Assembly: GCA_029194725.1 (NCBI GenBank)
Contig: JARFXQ010000012.1
Location: forward strand, 62,001 to 126,000
DNA: 64,000 nt
Source: Nitrospira sp.
GTDB taxonomy: Bacteria > Nitrospirota > Nitrospiria > Nitrospirales > Nitrospiraceae
Reading direction: 5' to 3'
The notes beneath the pieces were generated by a model. That model was not told where the DNA came from. It searched no databases and saw nothing but the letters and a program-made list of their open reading frames with translations. This document shows, in pieces, positions 26,020 through 34,035 of the stretch. The first letter of the stretch is position 1; the number at the start of each line of letters is the position of its first letter. A program made the translations under genes and the position numbers.

Positions 26020-27126
26020 ATGACTAAGACGGTTCCCCAGCAACGTGCCAAGCGGAACACTCCGACCTCCGGAGCGACGAGCGTCGCCATTATCGGGGCC
26101 GGTCGCGGCGGCACTGCGCTCATGGAGATTTTTGCCGTTGATCCACTGGTGCAAATCGTCGGTGTTGCCGAACGTGATCCGGAAGCGCCGGGATTAGGCT
26201 TGGCCAAACAACTCAGCATCCCTGTTACGCACGACTATAGACGGTTGCTGGCGATGGAACCTGTCGATCTGATCATCGACGTGTCGGGTGATGCTGAGGT
26301 CCGGCAGTTTCTCCAAGATTTTCATCGTATGGGTGTCACCATCATCGGCGGTGCCAGCGCGAAATTCATGTGGGAACTCATCGAGGCCCGCATTCGCGCG
26401 ACTGGGGAGATTGAAAAGACCCTGAACAAGTACCAATCGCTCTATCGATTGTACGTCAAAGAAACCGGAGCTGCAGTGACGGAAGAGCGGACCAGAATCG
26501 CTTGCGAGATCCACGACGGACTCGTGCAGAGCTTAGCGGGGGTGAACTTCAAGCTGGATCTTTGCCAACAACTCATTCGAAAGAACCCGCGAGCGAGTTT
26601 GGCGACCCTCAAGGAGAGTAAGGCCCAACTGAAGCTGGCCATACAGGAAGCCCGCCAAGTCATCTTCAATCTGCGCCCCTTGCACTACGACAAGATGGAA
26701 TTGATTCCAGCCCTCACGAATTATTTCAAGTCGTATCAGACCCAGACCCACATCGCCACGAAGTTTTCCGTCACGGGGGATGAGCAGATACTTTTCCCAC
26801 GGACGAAGATCTTTTTGTTTCGCATCATTCAGGAAGCCTTGAGCAATGTTGAAAAGCATGCCAAAGCCGACCGAGTCTCAATCAAGTTGGACATCGAGAT
26901 GGAGCTGTTGCGCGTGACGATTTCAGACAATGGGATCGGCTTCGATCTGGAAACCGTTCTACGTGACCCCGAAAAGTGGGATCATTTCGGCATCAAGGGG
27001 ATCTTGGAACGAGCTCGCTTGGTGGGCGGCGAAGCGCGTGTCCAATCCAAACCGGGTAAAGGCACGAAAATCATCGTCGAGGTGCCGTTGGGTCACAAGG
27101 AGGAGAGAGGGAATGGAGAAAATTAA
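26020..27126 (+). CDS. Histidine kinase with N-terminal NAD-binding-like Rossmann domain
   Basis: The N-terminal 120 residues look like the Rossmann half of Gfo/Idh/MocA or homoserine-dehydrogenase-type proteins: SVAIIGAGRGGTALMEIF, VGVAERDPEAPGLGLAKQ, PVDLIIDVSGDAEVRQF. A helix then leads to a HisKA_3 dimerisation domain with the phospho-acceptor in ACEIHDGLVQSLAG (about His165), an N box (QEALSNVEKHAKA), DNGIGFD and GIKGILERARLVGG. No membrane span exists, so it is a cytoplasmic NarL-family kinase. The Rossmann part would be a sensor of NAD(H), NADP(H) or a metabolite; this is inference. ATG 26020 is preferred; GTG 26011 is in frame. The stop overlaps the next gene by 14 nt. Confidence 0.87.
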   Translation: MTKTVPQQRAKRNTPTSGATSVAIIGAGRGGTALMEIFAVDPLVQIVGVAERDPEAPGLGLAKQLSIPVTHDYRRLLAMEPVDLIIDVSGDAEVRQFLQDFHRMGVTIIGGASAKFMWELIEARIRATGEIEKTLNKYQSLYRLYVKETGAAVTEERTRIACEIHDGLVQSLAGVNFKLDLCQQLIRKNPRASLATLKESKAQLKLAIQEARQVIFNLRPLHYDKMELIPALTNYFKSYQTQTHIATKFSVTGDEQILFPRTKIFLFRIIQEALSNVEKHAKADRVSIKLDIEMELLRVTISDNGIGFDLETVLRDPEKWDHFGIKGILERARLVGGEARVQSKPGKGTKIIVEVPLGHKEERGNGEN

Positions 27127-27784
27127 GGTTCTGATCGCCGATGACCATCGGGTGGTTCGGGAAGGCTTGGCCGCCATTCTCAAGACCAAGGAAGACATTC
27201 AGGTCATCGGCGAAGCGCAAGACGGGACAGAAGCGGTGGAGAAAGCGCGTACGCTGCTCCCGGATGTGATTCTCATGGATGTCAGCATGCCGCGGATGGG
27301 CGGTGTTGAGGCGACGAGACAGATCAAACGCGAGTTTCCGCACATCGGCATCGTCGCCTTGACCATGTATGAAGAACAACAATACATCTTCGATCTTGTC
27401 CGTGCGGGAGCGACCGGGTATCTTTTGAAAGACTCTGAATCGTCTCAGATCGTTGCGGCCATTCGTGCCATCTATCGAGGCGAATCACTGATCCATCCGT
27501 CCGTGGCCAGTAAGATCTTGGCGGAATTCTCTTTGATGGCCCAAAAGAAAGGCAAGAAGTCGGCCTGGGCCGAGCATGATTTGACCGAGCGAGAAATTAC
27601 GGTGTTACGATTGGTCGCCGACGGAAAAACCAACAAAGAGATCGCCAACAGCCTTGATTTGAGCGAAAAGACGGTGAAGAATCATGTCCGGAACATCTTC
27701 CACAAGCTGCAAGTCTACGATCGTACGCAAGCCGCCATCCTCGCCATCCGGAAGGGACTGATCGAGCTGGATCCAAAGCGATAG
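27113..27784 (+). CDS. NarL/FixJ-type response regulator
   Basis: A 223-residue response regulator. The receiver domain starts KIKVLIADDHRVVREGL, has the phospho-acceptor in VILMDVSMPRMGG (about Asp56) and TGYLLKD (conserved Lys). The C-terminal LuxR-type HTH reads LTEREITVLRLVADGKTNKEIANSL...KTVKNHVRNI. ATG 27113 lies 14 nt inside the kinase gene and is preceded by AGGAGAGAGG, so the two are translated as a coupled pair. Its targets are unknown. Palindromes with a TAC-GTA core upstream of the lipoprotein genes that follow are candidate sites, since this family often binds such cores. Confidence 0.95.
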   Translation: MEKIKVLIADDHRVVREGLAAILKTKEDIQVIGEAQDGTEAVEKARTLLPDVILMDVSMPRMGGVEATRQIKREFPHIGIVALTMYEEQQYIFDLVRAGATGYLLKDSESSQIVAAIRAIYRGESLIHPSVASKILAEFSLMAQKKGKKSAWAEHDLTEREITVLRLVADGKTNKEIANSLDLSEKTVKNHVRNIFHKLQVYDRTQAAILAIRKGLIELDPKR

Positions 27785-27823
27785 GAATTTCTGTCCGGCA
27801 GGGGGATTCGCATTCGAAGAGGT

Positions 27824-28855
27824 TCACGATAACGGTCGGCTCACGGTAACAGTATACTGCTTTATACTTATTTGATCCTGCGCCGTCACGATAATGTTCA
27901 CTGGTAGGCTTGCCCCAGGCCCCAATTGGACGGACGTTTGACCTGTCGGCGTCCCCGCCCCGACGATCACCGAACCCAGCGCCATCACGGCATTCGGATC
28001 GGACTTGGTCGCAGAAATAGTCACGGTCCCGTTGGCAGCTGCCACACCCACCGTATAGTTTTCCGTATCAGGGGAAAACGCCGGAACCAAGGTGCCGGCG
28101 GACACGGTCAAGGCCGAGAGTTTGTTGTCGCTGGACGGCGCAGCTCGGTTCACAACGATGCGGTATGTGTCGGAATTGCCGTTCGGTGCGATGACGATGA
28201 TCGACACTGGTGTGGCTGACCCCTGTGCACCCAGCTGAATGGTCGCCCGCCCTGTTGCTTGTCCCGGCCCAGGGTTGGTGATGGAGCCGGACAAGACGGC
28301 ACTTGGATCGTCCTTGGTCGCGGAGACCGTCACGCTCGCGACATCCATACCTACATCCACCGTGTAATTCATGGTGCCTGGAGCAAAGGCGGGAACCAGG
28401 GTGCCGGGTGACACCGTCAAGGCTGATAGATCTGTATTACCCGATAACGCCGCTTTGTGGACCGTGATGGTATAGGTGCTCTGACTTCCGTTCGTCGACG
28501 TCACTATGATCGTGATATCTTTGCTCGATCCTGGCGCTCCGAGTGTCACCGTAAGACTTTGAGTCGCTGTTCCAGCGATCGTGACCGTCGCCGTGCTGTC
28601 TTGAGGGGTGGCCGTCACCGTAACAGCGCCGACCGCCGGTGACACATTGGCTCCATAAGTGACGGTGTTGCTCGAAAAAGCAGGCTGAAGCGTCCCAGGA
28701 CTGATCGTCAAACTGGCGAGAGGCACATCTGGCCCCTGCAAGACCGACGCGGAATCACCGCAACCAAAGGAAAGCAAACCCATGATGGCAAGAATGATAA
28801 GGGCGAAATATTGTCCAATGATGGAGAACATGCGTCTCATGGTAATAGCGTTCAT
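27824..28855 (-). CDS. Lipoprotein with three cadherin-like beta-sandwich domains
   Basis: From ATG 28855 the 343-residue product has a lipoprotein signal (LIILAIMGLLSFGC). The mature part is three repeats of about 90-105 residues, each opening like LTISPGTLQPAF and closing with a strand such as YTITVHKA (cadherin-like beta-sandwich, PF12733-type). Such domains are found in surface and adhesion proteins. It is the last of five consecutive paralogues on this strand. The convergent response-regulator gene ends 39 nt away. The exact start is not fixed by a clear ribosome site. Confidence 0.82.
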   Translation of the reverse strand: MNAITMRRMFSIIGQYFALIILAIMGLLSFGCGDSASVLQGPDVPLASLTISPGTLQPAFSSNTVTYGANVSPAVGAVTVTATPQDSTATVTIAGTATQSLTVTLGAPGSSKDITIIVTSTNGSQSTYTITVHKAALSGNTDLSALTVSPGTLVPAFAPGTMNYTVDVGMDVASVTVSATKDDPSAVLSGSITNPGPGQATGRATIQLGAQGSATPVSIIVIAPNGNSDTYRIVVNRAAPSSDNKLSALTVSAGTLVPAFSPDTENYTVGVAAANGTVTISATKSDPNAVMALGSVIVGAGTPTGQTSVQLGPGASLPVNIIVTAQDQISIKQYTVTVSRPLS

Positions 28856-28993
28856 TTCTTGGCGATGTCTGGAACGATCGCTAGCTCTGGTCAACCCAAA
28901 CGGTAGGTAGAGAGGCTACGAGAGGGTTCCGATCTCTGTAAGAGCTGAGCAGGGTCTTGGACTATATTCAATTCTTACTGATGAGGTCAAGAC

Positions 28994-29015
28994 TTCTAAT
29001 CGAGTTCTAATCGAG
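28994..29015. repeat. Direct repeat of TTCTAATCGAG
   Basis: Two perfect, adjacent copies (28994-29004 and 29005-29015) lie about 140-160 nt upstream of the start of the three-domain lipoprotein gene, in a 300-nt gap without genes. It could be an operator or a replication slip. Confidence 0.45.
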
Positions 29016-29156
29016 AGGTCGTGGACCGATGCGCGTACGACCAGGATACGTGCGGTGACAGGGTGTCCAGGGAGGAGCTACTTCTTCCTGGTCACCGATG
29101 GTTAGATGGAAAGTGGCATGGGGAACTGGAGAACTGTAGGCGGATTTTGTTTCACC

Positions 29157-31409
29157 CTAGGGCGCTTTGTTGACAGTGACGGTATAGAGGCTCTGACTTG
29201 CCATATCCTGTGCGATCACTGTAATCGTCACCACCTCTGTGGTCGGTCCAACCCCCAATGTGACCGTCACTTGACCGCCTGGGACACCCGGCGCCGCGAT
29301 CACCGAACCCAAGGTGGACATCGTGGCCTGCGGATCAGCTTTAGTCGCAGAGATAACTACACTACTAACGCTGTTATCGACATCCACCGTGTAGCTTAGC
29401 TGGTCTGGGTTAAAGACAGGAGTCAAGCCCAGAGCCGCGGAGCCTGATGACACCGTCAAGTCCAACAGTTTGCTGTTGCTGGAGGCTGCTTGGTTCACGG
29501 TGATCGTGTAAGTCTCTTGGCTGCCGTTGGGAGCAGTCACGATAATCTCAATTGCGGTCGGTCCAGGAACCTCAAGGTCGATGTCACGAGCCTGGCCTGA
29601 GCTGGTTCCCTGTCCATTGATCATCATGCTCGCATTTGTATCCGAAAGTGTCGCGGTTACTGTGACGCTGGTGATCTCGGTTGCCACGTTCACCGTATAG
29701 CTCGTCGTGCTCGCATTAAAGGTGGGGGCCAAGATGCCCGGCGATACGGCCAGGCTCTCGAGCTTGTTATTCCCGCTGAGTGCGGCACGAGTGACGTTTA
29801 TGGAGTAGGTTTTCGTGGTGCCGTTCTGCGCGGTTACCACTATAGCAATAAAGGTGGCTGAACCAGAGGTGGGCAACGGAGTGGGCTGGGTCTGTCCTGA
29901 GGTGGCAGGTTGTCCATTCACGGTCATGCTTGCCGTGGCATCTTGCAACGTCGGCGTCACTGTCATGTTGCTTGGGTTGCCCGGTAAAATGCTCGGCAAA
30001 TTCACTGTGTAGCCTTCTGTGCCAGCGTTGAAGACTGGGGTTAACGTGCCCGGTGAAATGTTCAAGGCCGACAGAAAATTGTTTCCGTTGAGTGCGGCAC
30101 GAATGACGGTCACTGTATATGTTTTTTTGGTGTTATTTTGCGCGGTCACTACGATGCTGATAGCGGTGTTCGCGCCAGGGGCGGGCAACGGAGTGGGCTG
30201 GGCCTGTCCTGAGGTGGCAGGTTGTCCATTCACGGTCATGCTTGCCGTGGCATCTTGCAACGTCGGCGTCACTGTCATGTTGCTTGGGTTGCCCGGTAAA
30301 ATGCTCGGCAAATTCACTGTGTAGCCTTCTGTGCCAGCGTTGAAGACTGGGGTTAACGTGCCCGGTGAAATGTTCAAGGCCGACAGAAAATTGTTTCCGT
30401 TGAGTGCGGCACGAATGACGGTCACTGTATATGTTTTTTTGGTGTTATTTTGCGCGGTCACTACGATGCTGATAGCGGTGTTCGCGCCAGGGGCGGGCAA
30501 CGGAGTGGGCTGGGCCTGTCCTGAGGTGGCAGGTTGTCCATTCACGGTCATGCTTGCCGTGGCATCTTGCAACGTCGGCGTCACTGTCATGTTGCTTGGG
30601 TTGCCCGGTAAAATACTTGGCAAATTCACCGTGTAGCCTTCGGTGCCGGCGTTGAAGGGCGGGTCTAACGTGCCTGGTGAAATCGCCAGGCTCTGCAAGA
30701 AGTTATTGCCTGATTCTCCGCGGTTTACAGTGACGTGGTAGGTTTTCTGACTGCCGTTCTGAGCGGTCACCACTATATCGATAGGGGTGCTTGAGCCCGT
30801 CCCACCTAACTGTATGGGTTGGCTCTCTTCACCCGAGTTCGTAGCCTGTCCATTCACCGTCACCGTCGCAGCAGAGTCTTGAAGAGTGGGCGTCACCGTG
30901 ACGCTGTCGACATTGTTGGCAACATCGACCGTATAGTTCTGTGTGTTCGCGTTGAATCCGGGAGCCAGGGTGCCGGTCGACACGATCAGGCTCAGCAACG
31001 AATTATTTCCGGCTAAACTCGCTCTCTTGAGAAGCACGATATAGGTACGGGAATTGTTGCTTGATTCCGACACGACGATACTTACGGAAGTGGTCGACCC
31101 TTCGGGACCAAGGGTAATGGTGCTGCTCGTCGTGGCCTGACCATTGATCGTGATGGTATCGCCTGCTACGGCAGGTTGCGCCGTGAGCCTCACACTTGTA
31201 ACCTCGCGGGTGAGATCGACGGTGTATTGAGTTGTCTCACTGGTAAAGGCCGGTTGGAGTGTTCCGGGGGTGACCGTCAGGCTGGCGAGCTCGGCCACTG
31301 GGTTCACGCTTGCCGAGCCCATACAGCCTGAGACGCTGAAGCTGATCGCGATGATAAGAGCAGCGGTTAACCGTTGTCCTGCCAACGTCAGAATACCCTT
31401 CATGGTCAT
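29157..31409 (-). CDS. Lipoprotein with seven cadherin-like beta-sandwich domains
   Basis: About 750 residues from ATG 31409 (an in-frame ATG at 31433 is possible). The signal ends with the lipobox VSGC. Seven repeats follow, opening LASLTVTPGTL, LLSLIVSTGTL, LQSLAISPGTL, LSALNISPGTL (twice), LESLAVSPGIL and LLDLTVSSGSA. Repeats 4 and 5 are identical because the DNA is duplicated (29892-30614). The first domain is closely similar to the first domain of the 34036-35952 protein (QPAVAGDT and SIVVSES). Probably an outer-membrane or surface lipoprotein. The upstream 245 nt carry a palindrome and a candidate promoter. Confidence 0.85.
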   Translation of the reverse strand: MTMKGILTLAGQRLTAALIIAISFSVSGCMGSASVNPVAELASLTVTPGTLQPAFTSETTQYTVDLTREVTSVRLTAQPAVAGDTITINGQATTSSTITLGPEGSTTSVSIVVSESSNNSRTYIVLLKRASLAGNNSLLSLIVSTGTLAPGFNANTQNYTVDVANNVDSVTVTPTLQDSAATVTVNGQATNSGEESQPIQLGGTGSSTPIDIVVTAQNGSQKTYHVTVNRGESGNNFLQSLAISPGTLDPPFNAGTEGYTVNLPSILPGNPSNMTVTPTLQDATASMTVNGQPATSGQAQPTPLPAPGANTAISIVVTAQNNTKKTYTVTVIRAALNGNNFLSALNISPGTLTPVFNAGTEGYTVNLPSILPGNPSNMTVTPTLQDATASMTVNGQPATSGQAQPTPLPAPGANTAISIVVTAQNNTKKTYTVTVIRAALNGNNFLSALNISPGTLTPVFNAGTEGYTVNLPSILPGNPSNMTVTPTLQDATASMTVNGQPATSGQTQPTPLPTSGSATFIAIVVTAQNGTTKTYSINVTRAALSGNNKLESLAVSPGILAPTFNASTTSYTVNVATEITSVTVTATLSDTNASMMINGQGTSSGQARDIDLEVPGPTAIEIIVTAPNGSQETYTITVNQAASSNSKLLDLTVSSGSAALGLTPVFNPDQLSYTVDVDNSVSSVVISATKADPQATMSTLGSVIAAPGVPGGQVTVTLGVGPTTEVVTITVIAQDMASQSLYTVTVNKAP
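29892..30614. repeat. Tandem 312-bp duplication inside a lipoprotein gene
   Basis: Copy one is 29892-30203, copy two 30204-30515, and a partial third runs to about 30614. By eye the full copies are identical, including third codon positions. 312 bp is 104 codons, one beta-sandwich domain, so the frame is kept. Confidence 0.85.
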
Positions 31410-31473
31410 GTTGCTCCACTTTTCGTAATGCATGGGCCTCTCGATCCCTGAAAAGGTCAGCCGACAGATTCGG

Positions 31474-31515
31474 ATGGTATGAGAGGAGTCGAGATCGGTC
31501 CAGACCTACTTAGGT
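31474..31515 (-). promoter_or_regulatory. Candidate promoter with adjoining palindrome (seven-domain lipoprotein)
   Basis: On the minus strand TGGACC (31502-31497), a 17-nt spacer and TACCAT (31479-31474) form a candidate promoter. Directly upstream lies ACCTAAGTAGGT (31515-31504), an imperfect palindrome, in the place of an activator site overlapping the -35. Confidence 0.45.
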
Positions 31516-31654
31516 AAGGCGAAGTACGCTGAAGGTATCAGCCAATCTGCTGGTCGAGGCAAGAGGTGGGATCAGGAGCCATGAGGATGTGAATGGCACA
31601 AGAGGAATGGGGCGACCCTCCGACGGTCTTGCCCACATCGGCGGTGTTCTGAGA

Positions 31655-33601
31655 CTACGGAAATCCCGGGGCTACGTTGTCAATGTGCACGTTCAGGGAC
31701 GGACTTGGGAGAGACTCAAGGCCGGCTGCATTGGTCACAGTGCTGGTAACAGTAATATCGTATTCACCGCTAGGCAACGGATTCGTCGGTGTGAGGGTGT
31801 TGGTTCTCTCATCAAACCCTTCCTTGACTTTAACCCCGTCTATATAGAGGTTCGGCGTTTCTCCCGCCTCAGGCTGGGCCACTGTGAAGCTCGGTGTTAA
31901 GTCGTTGGTGATGTTGTCGGCATCCTGGCCAGGGTTGAATCCGGAATCACTCTCCGGCGTCAGATCCGGTGCGCTTGCCGGCGCCGGTGGTGCCGTTGGC
32001 GCCGCTCGGTTGACGTTGATGCTGTATGTCTTGGGACTACTATTCGGAGCAGTCACAGTAACCGACAGGGGTGTGCTGATCCCTGCTCCATTCAGCGGAA
32101 TAGTGGCCTGGCCTGTTGCGACACCTGTCCCGGCCGACAGGTCCCCGGACATCACGGCATTCGCGTCGACTTTGGTTGCAGAGACATGAATGCTGGTAAC
32201 GACGGTCCCGACGTTCACCGTGTATTCCATGGTGTTTGCACTAAAGGCGGGAGCCAAGGTGCCGGGCGACACCGTCAACGTTGACAGATTATTGTTGCCC
32301 CCGAGCGCCTCGCGGATGGCGTCGATTTGGTATGTTCTAGGGTTTCCATTCGGAGCGACCACTGTAATGTCAATTTCCGTAGTCGAGCCGGGTGGCTCTA
32401 ATGGAATCGGGCGGGACTGGCCCGAGCCGGCTCCTTGACCATTAATCATCACGGTTGCCCCTGCATCCTGCAAGGTAGCGGTCACGGTGAGATTGTCGAT
32501 GTTACTACCGAGGCTCACCGAGTAGCCGGTCCGATTCGTCCTGAATGCGGGAGCCAGGGTGCCTGGCGACACGGCCAGACTCCGTAGATTGTTATTCCCG
32601 CCAAGGGCGGCACGTATGACGTTGAGGGAGTAGATTCTCTGGGTGCCGTTCTGGGCGATTACAGTAATGTTGATAACCGTGGTCGAACCAGTCCCATTCA
32701 ATGTAATGGTTTGAGCCTGTCCGGAGTCTGTGGCTCGCCCATTCACGGTCATGTTAGCCGTGGCATCAGCCACTGTTGGCCGTACCGTCACGTTGGTCAC
32801 ATTGCTTGCCACATTCACGGTGTAACTGGTTGTACTTGCTCTGAAGTTCAATGTTCCCTGTGAAATCGTTAATCCTCGCAAGTTATTATTGCCTGATGCC
32901 CCGCGATTGATGGTAACCCTGTATGCCTTCTTACTCCCGCTCGGGCGCGTGATGTCTATCGACACAGGTGTGGCCGACCCCGTGCCGCTGAGCTGAACGG
33001 TCGCTTGCCCCGACGCAGTTCCTGCCGGGACGGTGACCGAACTGATCTGCATGACCGAATTTGGGTCAGACTTTGTGGCCGAGATGGTCACGCTGGTGAC
33101 AGACGGACCGACATCATTGACCGTATAGTCAAGCGTGTCCTTATCGAATGGGGCGGGGGCCAGGGTTCCGCTCGAAACAGAGAGGGCCTGTAACGAATTA
33201 TCCTCAACGTCCCGCTTGACAAGAACGGTGTAGGACTTCGAACCACCTCCTGCGTCTGTTCCCGTAACGACGATACTTACGGACTTCTCCACCCCCGGCG
33301 AGTCGAGAGTGATGGTCCGACTCGTTGTCTGTTGGTTGTCGATACGTATGATGTCTCCGTCTACTCGGGGGCTTGCGGTGATGGTCATAATCGAGACATC
33401 GCTGGCGAGCTGAACCGTGTAGTCAGTTGTTGCGGGGGCAAAAGATGGCCGCAGAGTTCCAGCGGAGACCGACAGGTTCCCGAGTTCCACCGGTTCGGTT
33501 GCCGTCGGTGCATCCCCGCAGCCAGAGGCGAGCAAGCCGAGCAGGATCAGAACGACGGCGGTTAGATACTGTCTCACGGCGGTCACAGTGCGCATGATCA
33601 T
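31655..33601 (-). CDS. Lipoprotein with five cadherin-like domains and C-terminal Ig-like domain
   Basis: 648 residues from ATG 33601, with a signal ending LLASGC. Five beta-sandwich repeats (opening LGNLSVSAGTL, LQALSVSSGTL, LRGLTISQGTL, LRSLAVSPGTL, LSTLTVSPGTL) are followed by a Pro-rich linker (APTAPPAPASAP) and a different last domain with DLTPESDSGFNPGQDADNIT, as in bacterial Ig-like domains of large adhesins (BapA type). It is the only one of the five paralogues with that ending. The 5' leader shares the TCTAGAGAAAGAGA block with the 34036-35952 gene. Confidence 0.84.
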   Translation of the reverse strand: MIMRTVTAVRQYLTAVVLILLGLLASGCGDAPTATEPVELGNLSVSAGTLRPSFAPATTDYTVQLASDVSIMTITASPRVDGDIIRIDNQQTTSRTITLDSPGVEKSVSIVVTGTDAGGGSKSYTVLVKRDVEDNSLQALSVSSGTLAPAPFDKDTLDYTVNDVGPSVTSVTISATKSDPNSVMQISSVTVPAGTASGQATVQLSGTGSATPVSIDITRPSGSKKAYRVTINRGASGNNNLRGLTISQGTLNFRASTTSYTVNVASNVTNVTVRPTVADATANMTVNGRATDSGQAQTITLNGTGSTTVINITVIAQNGTQRIYSLNVIRAALGGNNNLRSLAVSPGTLAPAFRTNRTGYSVSLGSNIDNLTVTATLQDAGATVMINGQGAGSGQSRPIPLEPPGSTTEIDITVVAPNGNPRTYQIDAIREALGGNNNLSTLTVSPGTLAPAFSANTMEYTVNVGTVVTSIHVSATKVDANAVMSGDLSAGTGVATGQATIPLNGAGISTPLSVTVTAPNSSPKTYSINVNRAAPTAPPAPASAPDLTPESDSGFNPGQDADNITNDLTPSFTVAQPEAGETPNLYIDGVKVKEGFDERTNTLTPTNPLPSGEYDITVTSTVTNAAGLESLPSPSLNVHIDNVAPGFP

Positions 33602-34035
33602 GGGGTAGTAATCTCTTTCTCTAGAAGCGTGAAGCGTCAGGCCCATCATGTATGGCAGTCCTGAGTAAAGCTGGCGGATATTACGGGAGAGCTAAAGATT
33701 GGTCCATACCTACGTAGGTATAAGGCCGATTAGCTAACGTACCTACTAGGCATAGGGCAAATTAGCGAGTGTGCCTATAGCCGATCTTCCCGGTGAGATC
33801 GGGGCTCTTGTTCGAGAGATGGGGAACCAGCATGAGTCAGCTGAAGGGGTCCAGAATCGGCGTCAGGGCTCAAGGCGTGAACTATAACAGGTCAGGTTAG
33901 GACTCTGTTGTGTGCTCTTCGGGAGGGGCTGAGAGGAAATCAGACCGGTCGCGCGACGGTTCGCAGGTCCGTCGATGTCAAACGGGCCTCTGCTCTGCTC
34001 TGTTGGACTCCTTAAATTCGATAGCGCTATCGTTC
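33602..34035. other. Regulatory gap between lipoprotein genes
   Basis: About 430 nt without a coding frame of merit. It holds the promoter/palindrome at 33678-33721, a second related half-palindrome (ACCTACTAGGC near 33740) and the shared leader block just before the 33601 start. Confidence 0.6.
33678..33721 (-). promoter_or_regulatory. Candidate promoter with perfect 16-bp palindrome (five-domain lipoprotein)
   Basis: On the minus strand TGGACC (33706-33701), 17-nt spacer, TAATAT (33683-33678). The perfect palindrome ATACCTACGTAGGTAT (33706-33721) abuts the -35. Same layout as at 31474-31515. This arrangement suits a dimeric activator that touches the polymerase at -35. Confidence 0.55.

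Noticed and set aside
30019-30636. Two identical 101-codon plus-strand frames in tandem
   Set aside because: They are antisense to the duplicated beta-sandwich domains; their identity reflects the DNA repeat, not a gene family.
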